Assembly (NCBI RefSeq): GCF_009795715.1
Contig: NZ_WTCR01000002.1
Location: 466,930 to 530,929, forward strand
Direction: 5' to 3'
Length of the DNA: 64,000 nt
Origin: Labilibaculum euxinicum
Lineage (GTDB): Bacteria; Bacteroidota; Bacteroidia; Bacteroidales; Marinifilaceae
The notes under the pieces are model-generated. The model was not told the origin of the DNA. It made no database searches and was given only the letters and a program-made list of their open reading frames with translations. A program made the translations under genes and the position numbers. This document shows positions 37,976-46,705 of the stretch, in pieces. Each line of letters starts with the position of its first letter. The first letter of the stretch is position 1.

Positions 37976-39252
37976 AGAAAGTGGCGTTTAAAACCTTAGG
38001 GTGTAGATTAAACCAATATGAAACGGATGCATTGGCATCTCAATTTCAAGATAAAGGTTATGAGCTTGTTCAATTTGATGAGTCTGCTGACGTATACGTA
38101 ATTAACTCATGTACAGTAACTCATCAAAGCGATCACAAATCGAGAAATTTTATTAATCAGGCAAACAGACGAAATAAAGATTCCGTTCTTGTTGTTACAG
38201 GGTGCATGGCTAATAATGCTAAGGAAGAGTTAGAAAATAGGAAAGAAATTAATTATGTGGTTGAAAATGATCAGAAAACTTCTGTTTTTTCTTTGGTTGA
38301 AGCACATTTTGATGGCGAAATTATTCATCCTTCGAAATTGAATGCGGATCTGTTTTCCTATGGAGCTACAGATAAAGGTTTTCATACCCGAAGTATGATT
38401 AAAATACAAGATGGTTGTGATAATTTTTGCACATTTTGCATTATTCCTTCGGTTCGCGGAAGAGCCGCAAGCAGACCGATACAGGATATTCTGACAAATA
38501 TTCGTGAAGTAATTTCTCATGGAGCGAAGGAAATTGTAATAACCGGCGTAAATATTGGACGATATGAGTATGAAGGATATCAATTTGATGATGTTGTTGA
38601 GCAAATTCTTAACCTTGAAGGTGATTTTAGACTTCGTATTTCCTCTATAGAACCTGATGGTTTTGGAGAGAAATTTCTTGGACTTTTGAACCATCCTAAA
38701 ATGACACCGCATTTGCACTTGTGTTTGCAGAGTGGATCGGAACCTGTCTTACTTCAAATGAGAAGAATGTACACAGCCAAAAGGTTTAAAGAAATAGTGC
38801 AAACCGTAAGAGCTAAAAACCCTGATTTTAATATTACAACCGATATCATAATTGGTTTTCCAAATGAAAGTGAAGAAGATTTTTCAGCCACTTGTGATGC
38901 AATTAAAGAATTGAATTTTGGACATGTTCATACTTTTAAATATTCCATTAGAAAAGGAACAAGAGCTGAGCGAATGCCTAATCAGGTAGATGAGAGGATA
39001 AAAACTGAGAGAAGTGAGATTCTTAGAAATCTATCTGATGAGATAAAAGTTAATTATAGAAAAAGTTTCATCGGGAAAACCCAATCTGTTTTGGTTGAAA
39101 AGATTGACGGAAATATTGCCAATGGTTACGGGGAACATTATATTCCTGTTCAGTTCACTGGTGAAAACATCGAAAAGAATCAATTCTATAAAGTAAAGAT
39201 TACTGATATTGAAGACGGCTCTGACCCTGTATTAAAAGGAGAAATATTATAA
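37972..39252 (+). CDS. mtaB: MtaB-type tRNA t6A37 methylthiotransferase
   Basis: 426 aa. GTG start overlapping the miaB stop by 4 bp (GTGA), so translation is coupled. FKTLGCRLNQYETD is the MtaB signature; further cysteines INSCTVT and VTGCMA, radical SAM motif CDNFCTFC around 143-150, C-terminal TRAM. Adds the ms2 group to t6A37. The pair covers both ms2 modifications at position 37. Confidence 0.93.
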   Translation: MKKVAFKTLGCRLNQYETDALASQFQDKGYELVQFDESADVYVINSCTVTHQSDHKSRNFINQANRRNKDSVLVVTGCMANNAKEELENRKEINYVVENDQKTSVFSLVEAHFDGEIIHPSKLNADLFSYGATDKGFHTRSMIKIQDGCDNFCTFCIIPSVRGRAASRPIQDILTNIREVISHGAKEIVITGVNIGRYEYEGYQFDDVVEQILNLEGDFRLRISSIEPDGFGEKFLGLLNHPKMTPHLHLCLQSGSEPVLLQMRRMYTAKRFKEIVQTVRAKNPDFNITTDIIIGFPNESEEDFSATCDAIKELNFGHVHTFKYSIRKGTRAERMPNQVDERIKTERSEILRNLSDEIKVNYRKSFIGKTQSVLVEKIDGNIANGYGEHYIPVQFTGENIEKNQFYKVKITDIEDGSDPVLKGEIL

Positions 39253-39254
39253 CG

Positions 39255-39290
39255 AAAAAAGGGCACAATTTATAAATTGTGCCCTTTTTT
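39255..39290. terminator. Bidirectional terminator between mtaB and the universal stress gene
   Basis: Perfect 36-bp palindrome: six A, GGGCACAATTTA, its complement and six T. It can end transcription from both converging genes. Confidence 0.92.
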
Positions 39291-39301
39291 GATACCATAA
39301 C

Positions 39302-40426
39302 TTAATGAAATACCAAAATTGGGATATGAGTTTTTATGAATAGTTTTCTTGACATTTGTCCAAAAAATAAACGCTCTAATAAATTGTGTTTTCTTGCTAA
39401 AATGGCAATCATACCAATATCATTTTTCTGCACGTACTCTTCAATTCCCTTCATTTTTTCCTCAATCTGTATTATGGAGCAATTAACATTTGAATCGCCA
39501 AGTGTTTTATCTAAATATTTCCTCAATACTTCCATTTGATGTTCTTCCATTACATTGTCATCCTCAATATCGTTAAAATGGACACAATGAATTTTCATAT
39601 CATAAGGCTTGGTGATAAACTTAAGATTGGCAATTGCTCTAAAATCAGCCTTATCAAAGTTTGTCGCATACATGATGTTATCTATATGATCAATGCTTAT
39701 ATTCTCTCCTTGATCAGACAAGATTAGAATTGGAACCTCGGACTCCTCAATAACGTTGGAAACAACACTGCCCAAAAGGTTAGTTGTTCCTGCAGATTCA
39801 CCACGACTTCCCATAATTACTAAATCGGGTTGGTAAGTGTTGCAAATATTCAATATTTCAGAAGAAGCTGTTCCTCCGCTTAAAGCATAATCGACTTCAA
39901 TTCCTTCAACTTTCTCTAATTCCAATTTATTGCGTATATCATAATACAATTCCTTTATTCTAGCTTTGGCATTTTTTTCTACTTCCGAAAGAACTTCTAC
40001 AACGGTAGCATTATAAGTATAACTATCAGAAAATGGAATTGTCTCGATTGCTGAAGCAAAATAGGTATGAAATAACAAAATATCCGCATTAAACTTCTTC
40101 GCAATATTCATTGCATACTCACATAAGCGTGGCGAAAAGTCAGAAAAGTCAACGGGGACCAAAATGCGGTTTACATCTATTTTTTTTCGGGGAAATGATT
40201 TTTCAAAATCCTCCTGAGCATAGCTTAATTCTAATTCCTCAATTATTTTGAGAGCCTTAGCTAAATCCTGCGCTTTTATTCTTAATTTTACGCCACCTCC
40301 AACTACAGATTGAATTAAATTAAGATTTTTCAGAAAGCACTCCACACCTTCTGATTCTAAACGAGTTTTAAGCAACTGTGCTCTGGCGTAACCATAAGTT
40401 GCTAATGTTATCATCCTGTCCTTCAT
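39302..40426 (-). CDS. Universal stress protein with N-terminal DUF2007-like domain
   Basis: 374 aa. Residues 1-70 resemble the small DUF2007 (putative signal-transducing) domain (TYGYARAQLLKTRLESEGVE...). Two UspA folds follow: about 88-235, with ILVPVDFSDFSPRL and the nucleotide motif GSRGESAGTTNLLGSVVSNV, and a second, degenerate one at 240-374 (MYATNFDKADF; IAILARKHNLLERLFFG). Soluble. Probably binds ATP through the first UspA domain and relays stress state; role inferred. Confidence 0.85.
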   Translation of the reverse strand: MKDRMITLATYGYARAQLLKTRLESEGVECFLKNLNLIQSVVGGGVKLRIKAQDLAKALKIIEELELSYAQEDFEKSFPRKKIDVNRILVPVDFSDFSPRLCEYAMNIAKKFNADILLFHTYFASAIETIPFSDSYTYNATVVEVLSEVEKNAKARIKELYYDIRNKLELEKVEGIEVDYALSGGTASSEILNICNTYQPDLVIMGSRGESAGTTNLLGSVVSNVIEESEVPILILSDQGENISIDHIDNIMYATNFDKADFRAIANLKFITKPYDMKIHCVHFNDIEDDNVMEEHQMEVLRKYLDKTLGDSNVNCSIIQIEEKMKGIEEYVQKNDIGMIAILARKHNLLERLFFGQMSRKLFIKTHIPILVFH

Positions 40427-40568
40427 AGCTGTGGGTTTAAGTTAATCCTTACGTTTAAGTTACAAAAAAAAGCCAAAGCTAACAAGAGGATTATGGTGCA
40501 CCAAATACATGCTTAAATAGATTTGTAGGATAAATATGTGTTCTAAATCGCAATAAATCTATGGCATT

Positions 40569-40600
40569 CTTGAAATATCAAAAAAGAATCGTTAATTTTG
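40569..40600 (+). promoter_or_regulatory. Promoter of the rpsF-rpsR-rplI operon
   Basis: CTTG (40569-40572), 20 bp, TAATTTTG (40593-40600): an exact -7 element and a near -33 element of Bacteroidota type. About 45 nt of leader before the rpsF ATG. Confidence 0.65.
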
Positions 40601-40653
40601 CGGCTCAATAAAAAACAGTTACTTATTAAGTAATTAATTAAACAATTAAAGTT

Positions 40654-41001
40654 ATGTTGAATCATTATGAAACCGTTTTCATTGTAACTCCCGTTTTATC
40701 TGAGGCTCAGGTAAAGGAGGCGGTAGAAAAATTTAAAGCCCTTATCACCGAGAATGGTGGTGAGATGGTTAATGAGGAGAACTGGGGACTGCGCAAGCTG
40801 GCTTATCCAATTCAAAAGAAAAGCACTGGTTTTTACCAATTGCTTCAATTTGATGCTCCAGGCGAACTAATCGAGAAATTGGAACTTAACTACAGACGTG
40901 ATGAAAGAATCATCCGTTTCTTAACTTTCAAACTTGATAAGTATGCTTTTGAGTATTCTATTAAAAGAAAAGGAAAACTTAAATCTAAAGAGGAGAAGTA
41001 A
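40654..41001 (+). CDS. rpsF: 30S ribosomal protein S6
   Basis: 115 aa, normal length. Starts [19 protein letters not shown] and has the S6 signature [19 protein letters not shown]. Binds 16S rRNA as a heterodimer with S18, encoded next, 3 bp downstream. First gene of the usual rpsF-rpsR-rplI operon. Confidence 0.98.
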   Translation: MLNHYETVFIVTPVLSEAQVKEAVEKFKALITENGGEMVNEENWGLRKLAYPIQKKSTGFYQLLQFDAPGELIEKLELNYRRDERIIRFLTFKLDKYAFEYSIKRKGKLKSKEEK

Positions 41002-41004
41002 GCT

Positions 41005-41274
41005 ATGGCACAGAATCAATCAGAAATCAGATATTTGACACCTCCGTCAGTTGAGATTAAAAAGAAAAAGTATTGTCGTTTCAAGAAAAACAAGATTAAA
41101 TTCATCGATTATAAAGATCCTGAGTTTTTGAAAAAATTCTTAAACGAACAAGGTAAAATTTTACCTCGTCGTATCACTGGTACTTCTTTGAAATACCAAA
41201 GAAAGGTAGCTACAGCTGTTAAACGTGCTCGTCACATTGCATTGCTGCCATACGTAACTGACATGATGAAATAA
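41005..41274 (+). CDS. rpsR: 30S ribosomal protein S18
   Basis: 89 aa. Core [31 protein letters not shown] sequence and the terminal arginine-rich helix [21 protein letters not shown] are diagnostic. A purine-rich GAGGAGAAG at the rpsF end may act as its ribosome site. Confidence 0.98.
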   Translation: MAQNQSEIRYLTPPSVEIKKKKYCRFKKNKIKFIDYKDPEFLKKFLNEQGKILPRRITGTSLKYQRKVATAVKRARHIALLPYVTDMMK

Positions 41275-41296
41275 TTTTTAAACTGGAGGAAACGAA

Positions 41297-41740
41297 ATGG
41301 AAGTAATCTTAAAACAAGATATTCATAGTTTAGGATATATGAATGACATCGTAGTTGTAAAAAACGGTTACGGTAGAAATTATTTAATTCCTAAAGGAAT
41401 AGCTGTTTTGGCAACAGAATCAGCTAAGAAAATGAATGCTGAAAATATGAGACAAAGAGCTCATAAAGAAGAAAAAATCAAAAACGAAGCTTTAGAAATT
41501 GCTAAAAAACTTGAAGGCGTTACCTTAAGTGTAGGTGCTAAAACCAGTACTACCGGTAAAATTTTCGGTTCTGTTAACAACATTCAGATTGCTGAAGCAT
41601 TAACTGCTCAGGGATTTGAAATTGACAGAAAAGTGATTGCAATTAAAGACGCAGTTAAAGAGATTGGTAAATACACCGCAACTATCAAACTTCACAAAGA
41701 AGTTAAGGTTGATATCGAATTTGACGTTGTTTCTGAATAA
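41297..41740 (+). CDS. rplI: 50S ribosomal protein L9
   Basis: 147 aa. N-terminal domain MEVILKQDIHSLGYMNDIVVVKNGYGRNYLIPKG-type, long central helix, C-terminal RNA-binding domain. Preceded by a canonical GGAGG (41285-41289) eight bases before the ATG, uncommon in this phylum. Ends the operon at a terminator. Confidence 0.98.
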   Translation: MEVILKQDIHSLGYMNDIVVVKNGYGRNYLIPKGIAVLATESAKKMNAENMRQRAHKEEKIKNEALEIAKKLEGVTLSVGAKTSTTGKIFGSVNNIQIAEALTAQGFEIDRKVIAIKDAVKEIGKYTATIKLHKEVKVDIEFDVVSE

Positions 41741-41810
41741 TCGCTTCGATAATTAATTAATTTAAGTTTATAACAGACAAACTTAAATCTTTTCAAACAG
41801 ACAGATTAAG

Positions 41811-41843
41811 ACCACTCCGATTAACGCTTGGAGTGGTTTTTTA
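41811..41843 (+). terminator. Terminator of the ribosomal protein operon
   Basis: ACCACTCC / GGAGTGGT stem, 11-base loop and a T run. It overlaps the stop codon of the converging CAP gene by 3 bp. Confidence 0.88.
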
Positions 41844-42344
41844 TTTCTTAGGTTTTCCAAAATCCTGAGTCCAGTAGTCGCCTATTCGCCCTACTCCCAT
41901 TTCGGTGAAATCAGGATTCATTATATTGGCACAATGTCCCTGACTGGTTAACCAGCCATTAATAACACTTTCCTCTGATAAATATCCCTTGGCAATATTC
42001 TCACCTGCACTGTTGTAGAAATAACCTGCAGCATTCAATCTGTCAACAAATTTATCTCCATTCGATGATGTGTGACTAAAAAAGTTGTTGTCCATCATAT
42101 CTTTACTATGCTTTAGAGCTGCATCTTCCAGTTTACTATTCCAAACAATTGCATTAACCGGAGGGTAATATGTAGTTCCGCAGGTAGTCCCTGCTGATCT
42201 TACATCGTTAACTAAATCTAATAGTTTTTGTATATCAATTTTATTTTCAGTAATAGGTTCATTAAGATCGATATCATCTTTGGAACAAGAAATAAATATA
42301 CCTGATACTAATATCAGGGAAACTGTAAAAAAGGTTTTATTCAT
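41841..42344 (-). CDS. CAP (SCP/PR-1) domain lipoprotein
   Basis: 167 aa. Lipoprotein signal MNKTFFTVSLILVSGIFISC with lipid-bearing Cys20. CAP domain from about 45 with LNDVR-like start, LEDAALKHSKDMMDNNFFSHTS (CAP His/Glu pattern), AGENIAKGY and GHCANIMNPDFTEMGVG. Outer-membrane or periplasmic; molecular role of bacterial CAP proteins is poorly known. Single gene. Confidence 0.9.
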   Translation of the reverse strand: MNKTFFTVSLILVSGIFISCSKDDIDLNEPITENKIDIQKLLDLVNDVRSAGTTCGTTYYPPVNAIVWNSKLEDAALKHSKDMMDNNFFSHTSSNGDKFVDRLNAAGYFYNSAGENIAKGYLSEESVINGWLTSQGHCANIMNPDFTEMGVGRIGDYWTQDFGKPKK

Positions 42345-42546
42345 GACAAATAATTTGAATATTGCTTGCGCATTAGCTCTGATATTGAGGAAAGATAAAT
42401 ATTTTCTATATTTCTAATTCAATAAGAGGTTAATTTAGATTGATTTTCTAAATTATCAGAAATATGTAAAATATTATTTTCAACTTGAAGGATTATGTGT
42501 AATTTTAAGTACTGATAAGCTATGGATAAGCCATAAAATACTGTAT

Positions 42547-43251
42547 ATGAGAATATTTTACACCACATTACTATTGTTTTCAATTTCACTTTCTTCTTTC
42601 GGACAAAGGGACAATACTTATCTGCCTTCGAAAAGGAATTTCAGAATTAAATACATTTCATACGATTCTAAAGATAGAAGACAATATTCAGAGGTTTGGC
42701 AATTGGTTGGTAAATCAAAACTAGATGGATTAATTCAGTATAACATTGAGTCAGAGATTACTACCCGAAAGCAAAACACCTTTTATCAGTATTTTCGCAT
42801 GGTTAGCAATGACTCTACTTTTTTTGTGGGTTCAGAGCGATATATGGATCCTATAAAATTGGATTCTTATCAGAAGATGGTTATAAAAATTTCGTCGGAT
42901 AGTGTTGCTATTCCTATTCAACCAACGGTTGGACAAATACTGCCGGAATCGGGTTGTGAGGCTAGTATATTAAGAGGAACCGGATCTGTTTTGATGTCTA
43001 TGAATGTTCTTCTTATTAATAGAAAGGTAGATGCGATTGAAAATATAAGAACTCCGGCAGGAAACTTTAACTGTTTCAAAATTTCGTCGGATAAAATTAC
43101 CTATGGAGGAATTTCAAAAAATAAAACCAAGATATTTGAATGGTATGCTATTAATGTGGGGTTGGTTCGAATGGAGGAATATCATCCTAATGGAAAATTA
43201 ATTTCATATAAGATATTGGAATCTCTCGCCGAAGATTTTTTATTGCCCTAA
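42547..43251 (+). CDS. TapB/DUF3108-like exported protein
   Basis: 234 aa. Signal peptide MRIFYTTLLLFSISLSSFG. The rest is beta-rich and fits the DUF3108/TapB family seen in Bacteroidota: RTPAGNFNCFKISSDKITYG and WYAINVGLVRMEEYHPNGKLISYKILE are typical phrases (an ending shared by the family). Function unknown. Assignment is by pattern only. Confidence 0.65.
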   Translation: MRIFYTTLLLFSISLSSFGQRDNTYLPSKRNFRIKYISYDSKDRRQYSEVWQLVGKSKLDGLIQYNIESEITTRKQNTFYQYFRMVSNDSTFFVGSERYMDPIKLDSYQKMVIKISSDSVAIPIQPTVGQILPESGCEASILRGTGSVLMSMNVLLINRKVDAIENIRTPAGNFNCFKISSDKITYGGISKNKTKIFEWYAINVGLVRMEEYHPNGKLISYKILESLAEDFLLP

Positions 43252-43351
43252 GATATATTATACAACAGATTTTATCGTTTTCTTAACCGCGAACATTCAA
43301 CTTTTCTCGAAATGAATTCCAAATCTTGCTTTAATGCTAAGAATATTCATT

Positions 43352-43359
43352 TATTTTTG
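43352..43359 (+). promoter_or_regulatory. Putative cbiA promoter -7 element
   Basis: TATTTTTG fits TAnnTTTG exactly, 24 bp before the ATG. No cobalamin riboswitch-like element and no copy of the cob-operon palindrome is seen in the 132-bp upstream gap. Confidence 0.5.
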
Positions 43360-43383
43360 ACATTTCGTTTTTGAAAGTTAGAT

Positions 43384-44682
43384 ATGAAGAAGAAACCTCA
43401 GTTTTTAATTGCTGCACCTTCCAGCGGATCAGGAAAAACAACTATTACTCAAGGTATATTACGCTATTTAAAGAACAAAGGGCTGCAAGTTCAGCCATTT
43501 AAGTGCGGTCCGGATTATCTTGACACAAAACATCATTCCTGGGCTGCTGGCAATGTCTCAATCAATTTAGACACCTTTATGAGCAGTCAGAGTCATGTTA
43601 AGAGTATTTACGGTAAATATTCTATTGAAGCTGATGTTTCTGTAGTTGAAGGCGTAATGGGCTTGTTTGACGGGGCAAAGAAAATGGAAGGAAGTTCTGC
43701 ACAAATTGCTGAATTGTTAGATATTCCAATTATTCTTGTGGTTAATGCAAAGGCAACGGCTTATTCGGTTGCGCCCTTACTATTTGGATTTAAAAACTTT
43801 TATCCAGGTATTAAAATTGCCGGGGTAATCTTTAATTTTGTAGGCAGCGAATCACATTATCAGTTTTTAAAAGATGCATGTGAAGATGTTGGAGTGACTC
43901 CGCTTGGTTACGTTCCTAAAAATGAAAAGCTTCATCTGCCTTCCCGATACCTTGGTTTGCAGATTTCCGATTCGTCGCAATATAACTCTACTATTGAAGA
44001 AATTGCCAAACATATCTCTAAAACAGTTGATATTGAGAAACTATTGGAATTAATTACAATTCCATTTCATGAACCGAAAATTGATGAAACTATTGAACGA
44101 GGTAATCTTAAAATTTCAGTTGCCAAAGATGAAGCATTTAATTTTACCTATCATGAAAATTTAGCTGCGTTAGAAAAATTAGGCGAAGTTACTTTCTTTT
44201 CTCCCCTGAGGGATCAGCATTTACCGGCTACGGACTTGCTCTATTTTGCAGGCGGTTATCCTGAACTTTATCTTGATGAATTGAGTTCAAATGAATCTAT
44301 GAAAAAAGCCGTTAAGGAGTTTTGTTTAAAAGGAGGACGTGTGTTAGCGGAATGTGGTGGTATGATGTATTTAGGTGATAGTATAATCGATTCAGATTCA
44401 AATGAATTCCCAATGGTTGGCTATTTTGATCAAAAAACCAGTATGGAAAACATGAAATTAAAATTGGGATACCGTAAAATTCACGTAAATGAGGATGTAT
44501 TTTTGGGACACGAATTTCATTATTCTCACATTATTAATCCATCAATGAAATTCTCGGTTGGCGAAATTTATTCGGCCAGAGATCAAAAATCAGACACGTT
44601 TTTGTTTAGAAAAAACAATACAATTGCTTCTTATATCCATTTTTATTGGGGCGAAAAAAACATTATGGATTTGTTATTTTAA
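43384..44682 (+). CDS. cbiA: Cobyrinate a,c-diamide synthase
   Basis: 432 aa. Amidates side chains a and c of the corrin ring using ATP and glutamine. N-terminal P-loop PSSGSGKTTITQG, KCGPDYLDTKHH, VVEGVMGLFDG; C-terminal glutamine amidotransferase with nucleophile Cys324 in AECGGMMYLG and the later GHEFHYS region. It is about 20 kb from the cobamide operon and alone. Convergent with the fructosamine kinase gene, overlapping its stop by 4 bp. Confidence 0.95.
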   Translation: MKKKPQFLIAAPSSGSGKTTITQGILRYLKNKGLQVQPFKCGPDYLDTKHHSWAAGNVSINLDTFMSSQSHVKSIYGKYSIEADVSVVEGVMGLFDGAKKMEGSSAQIAELLDIPIILVVNAKATAYSVAPLLFGFKNFYPGIKIAGVIFNFVGSESHYQFLKDACEDVGVTPLGYVPKNEKLHLPSRYLGLQISDSSQYNSTIEEIAKHISKTVDIEKLLELITIPFHEPKIDETIERGNLKISVAKDEAFNFTYHENLAALEKLGEVTFFSPLRDQHLPATDLLYFAGGYPELYLDELSSNESMKKAVKEFCLKGGRVLAECGGMMYLGDSIIDSDSNEFPMVGYFDQKTSMENMKLKLGYRKIHVNEDVFLGHEFHYSHIINPSMKFSVGEIYSARDQKSDTFLFRKNNTIASYIHFYWGEKNIMDLLF

Positions 44683-45548
44683 TGAAGATAAGACCACACA
44701 AGCCGAACCGCGTGCCCATAATAGCTGTTCCCAAATAGATTCAGATGATTAAGAACATGATATAAAAGATAGATATTCTCTCTGTAATCATATCCTTGTG
44801 GAAGAGGCTTCCTTTTTTGATATGAACTGTAAAAATCACTGCTGAAGCCTCCAAATAGCTTTGTCATGGCCAAATCGGCTTCACGATGACCGTAATATAC
44901 TGCAGGATCAATTAAGCACGGATTCGAATCTTTATCACAAATAAAATTACCACTCCATAAATCTCCATGCAATAAAGTTGGTTTTTCTTCACTTCCTTCT
45001 AAAATTTCTTCTATTCGTCCTTCTAAAACCAAAAAACCATTTTTCAATTCATTACCAACCAGCCCGTTTTTTTCGGCCAACTTGTATTGATACAATAAAC
45101 GTTTATTATAGTAAAAATCACACCAATTATCACTTTCTGTATTTACAGCTATGTTTAATTGAGGTGTAGCTCCGATGTAATTGTCTTCTTTAAATCCGAA
45201 TTTACCTGCGCTTATTTTATGCAAATTTGCCATTTGTGTACCAAAACGACTAAAAAAATCTTTGTCCTTTCTCCCCTCCTCAATGAATTCAAGCAATAAA
45301 ACGTCTGAATCAACCAATAAAACTTCTGGAACTCTTATGCAGGTAGTTTTACGAATTTCCTTTAAGCCATTTGCTTCCTTAAAAAACATATCATCAGAAT
45401 AAGGTTCTGTTTTTAAAAAGGCGTAACGACCATTCTCAAACCGAATTTGATTTGTTGTGGCAATACTCCCACCAGAAATAGATTTAAAACCAGTAATTTT
45501 CTGACCAACTAAATCTTCAATTCTAGAAAAAACTCCCTCAATTCTCAT
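44679..45548 (-). CDS. Fructosamine kinase family protein
   Basis: 289 aa of the protein-kinase-like fold. Catalytic loop LLHGDLWSGNF and metal segment CLIDPAVYYGHREADLAMTKLFGG are diagnostic of FN3K/YniA-type kinases, which phosphorylate glycated (Amadori) amines so the adduct falls off. Overlaps the upstream phosphatase gene by 4 bp (ATGA), so the two are translated together. Confidence 0.92.
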   Translation of the reverse strand: MRIEGVFSRIEDLVGQKITGFKSISGGSIATTNQIRFENGRYAFLKTEPYSDDMFFKEANGLKEIRKTTCIRVPEVLLVDSDVLLLEFIEEGRKDKDFFSRFGTQMANLHKISAGKFGFKEDNYIGATPQLNIAVNTESDNWCDFYYNKRLLYQYKLAEKNGLVGNELKNGFLVLEGRIEEILEGSEEKPTLLHGDLWSGNFICDKDSNPCLIDPAVYYGHREADLAMTKLFGGFSSDFYSSYQKRKPLPQGYDYRENIYLLYHVLNHLNLFGNSYYGHAVRLVWSYLH

Positions 45549-46015
45549 GTTAAATCATTAAGTAAACCTTCGCAGGCATCTTCAAGAATATCAAGTACTA
45601 ATTCAAATCCGTCATCACCACCATAATATGGATCAGGGACTGAGCTGTAATTTAAAAAACGGGAACAATAAGTTGTAATGGATTTGATCTTTTTTAAATC
45701 GGATTCATTTCTTGCTAAAGCTTTAAGATCATTCACATTTTGCTGATCCATTCCAAAAATAAGATCGAACTTATCAAAATCGTTTTTCTCATTAAACTGC
45801 CTGGCAATACTCGTTAAATTATAATTCCTTCGTAAAGCGTGTCGCCGCATTCTTTCATCGGCTCTATCGCCAGTGTGCCACCCTCCTGTTCCTGCTGAAT
45901 CGCATTCAAATTCATCATTAAGCTGATTTTCTTTTATATATGCATTCATTACAGCTTCTGCACTTGGAGATCGGCAAATATTTCCCAAACAAACAAAAAG
46001 TAATCGTTTTTTCAT
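45545..46015 (-). CDS. Low-molecular-weight protein-tyrosine phosphatase
   Basis: 156 aa. P-loop CLGNICRSPSAEA near residue 9 (Cys-x5-Arg) and general acid in VPDPYYGGDDGF. May act on phosphotyrosine or, given the coupled fructosamine kinase, on ribulosamine/sugar phosphates; recurring FN3K-LMWPTP gene pairs suggest the latter (inference). Confidence 0.93.
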   Translation of the reverse strand: MKKRLLFVCLGNICRSPSAEAVMNAYIKENQLNDEFECDSAGTGGWHTGDRADERMRRHALRRNYNLTSIARQFNEKNDFDKFDLIFGMDQQNVNDLKALARNESDLKKIKSITTYCSRFLNYSSVPDPYYGGDDGFELVLDILEDACEGLLNDLT

Positions 46016-46095
46016 CCAAAGTTTTTAAAGTTTATTCAGCAAAGTATAAATATGAATTCTAAAATGAAAATTTACTAAATCAATTTGTGAAGAAA

Positions 46096-46290
46096 TCAAA
46101 TATATTTTCCAATTGACAACTTACTTGCCTTATAAATTTCAGTATATGAACATTTGATGCAACTCATAGTGGTGAATTTCTTATCTTGAACATCAAATAT
46201 ATTTGAAAAAATGCCACCAGCGACTCTGAATTCAACTGATTCGTAATTTGAATTCCCGCATTTAGGACACTTATAGCCTGTCTGATTCAT
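46096..46290 (-). CDS. Small zinc-ribbon nucleic-acid-binding protein (COG3478-like)
   Basis: 64 aa. Two CxxC knuckles, CPKC at 8-11 and CIKC at 44-47, with a beta insert GIFSNIFDVQDKKF that matches the small Zn-ribbon family COG3478. Ends in IYKASKLSIGKYI. Role unknown; soluble. Confidence 0.75.
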   Translation of the reverse strand: MNQTGYKCPKCGNSNYESVEFRVAGGIFSNIFDVQDKKFTTMSCIKCSYTEIYKASKLSIGKYI

Positions 46291-46396
46291 GATTAATATA
46301 ATAACAAAATTGTACTGTTGCTTTCATTATCTAAATTAATAACATTCTATTAACAGAAAAATTAAGACCTATAACTCCTTATTAATTTTTTTTTTA

Positions 46397-46404
46397 TAAG
46401 TTTG
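46397..46404 (+). promoter_or_regulatory. Putative promoter -7 element of the cys leader/cysEK operon
   Basis: TAAGTTTG is an exact TAnnTTTG. Predicted transcription start near 46411, only about 11 nt before the leader ORF ATG, the short leader expected for attenuation. No good -33 TTTG at the right spacing. Confidence 0.5.
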
Positions 46405-46421
46405 TAGCAAGAAATTTCTAA

Positions 46422-46601
46422 ATGGAAAGAGAATTAAAGCATATCGCGAACAAAAATCAAATCCGAATCTCTTCGGATAAGTTAGTTATGCACTCTACTG
46501 AATTTCAATCTCCAATGCATTGCCATAGATTATTTGCTTTCAACTATAATAACAATCAAATATGTTGTTGTTGTTGTAACTTGTATTCTTGTTGTTGGTA
46601 A
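46422..46601 (+). CDS. Cysteine-codon leader peptide upstream of cysE-cysK
   Basis: 59 codons, ATG to TAA. It begins MERELKHIANKNQIRISS, is basic and His-containing in the middle (PMHCHRLFAF), and ends ICCCCCNLYSCCW: five consecutive TGT codons (residues 48-52), two more (57-58), then Trp and stop. Eight of 59 residues are Cys, an extreme bias, and seven are in the last 12. The next genes make cysteine (serine acetyltransferase, cysteine synthase). It is therefore read as a regulatory leader whose translation slows when Cys-tRNA is scarce. The long, non-Cys N-terminal part is more than a minimal leader needs and may itself act in the ribosome tunnel. Function is inferred. Confidence 0.75.
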   Translation: MERELKHIANKNQIRISSDKLVMHSTEFQSPMHCHRLFAFNYNNNQICCCCCNLYSCCW

Positions 46602-46705
46602 TATTAAGACAAACCACTTCAAAATAATTAAATATTGCACTGGGGATTCTTGTATTCCATAAGTTTTCCATACGTGTTTTCATCACTTTCTAAATCAAGA
46701 AAACA
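46602..46705 (+). other. Spacer between Cys leader ORF and cysE
   Basis: 104 nt. Candidate control region. I find only weak pairings, no strong GC hairpin followed by a T run. CTTGTATTC occurs both at the leader 3' end and in this spacer as a direct repeat, not a pairing. Control could be by translation, Rho, or a structure not obvious by eye. Confidence 0.4.
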
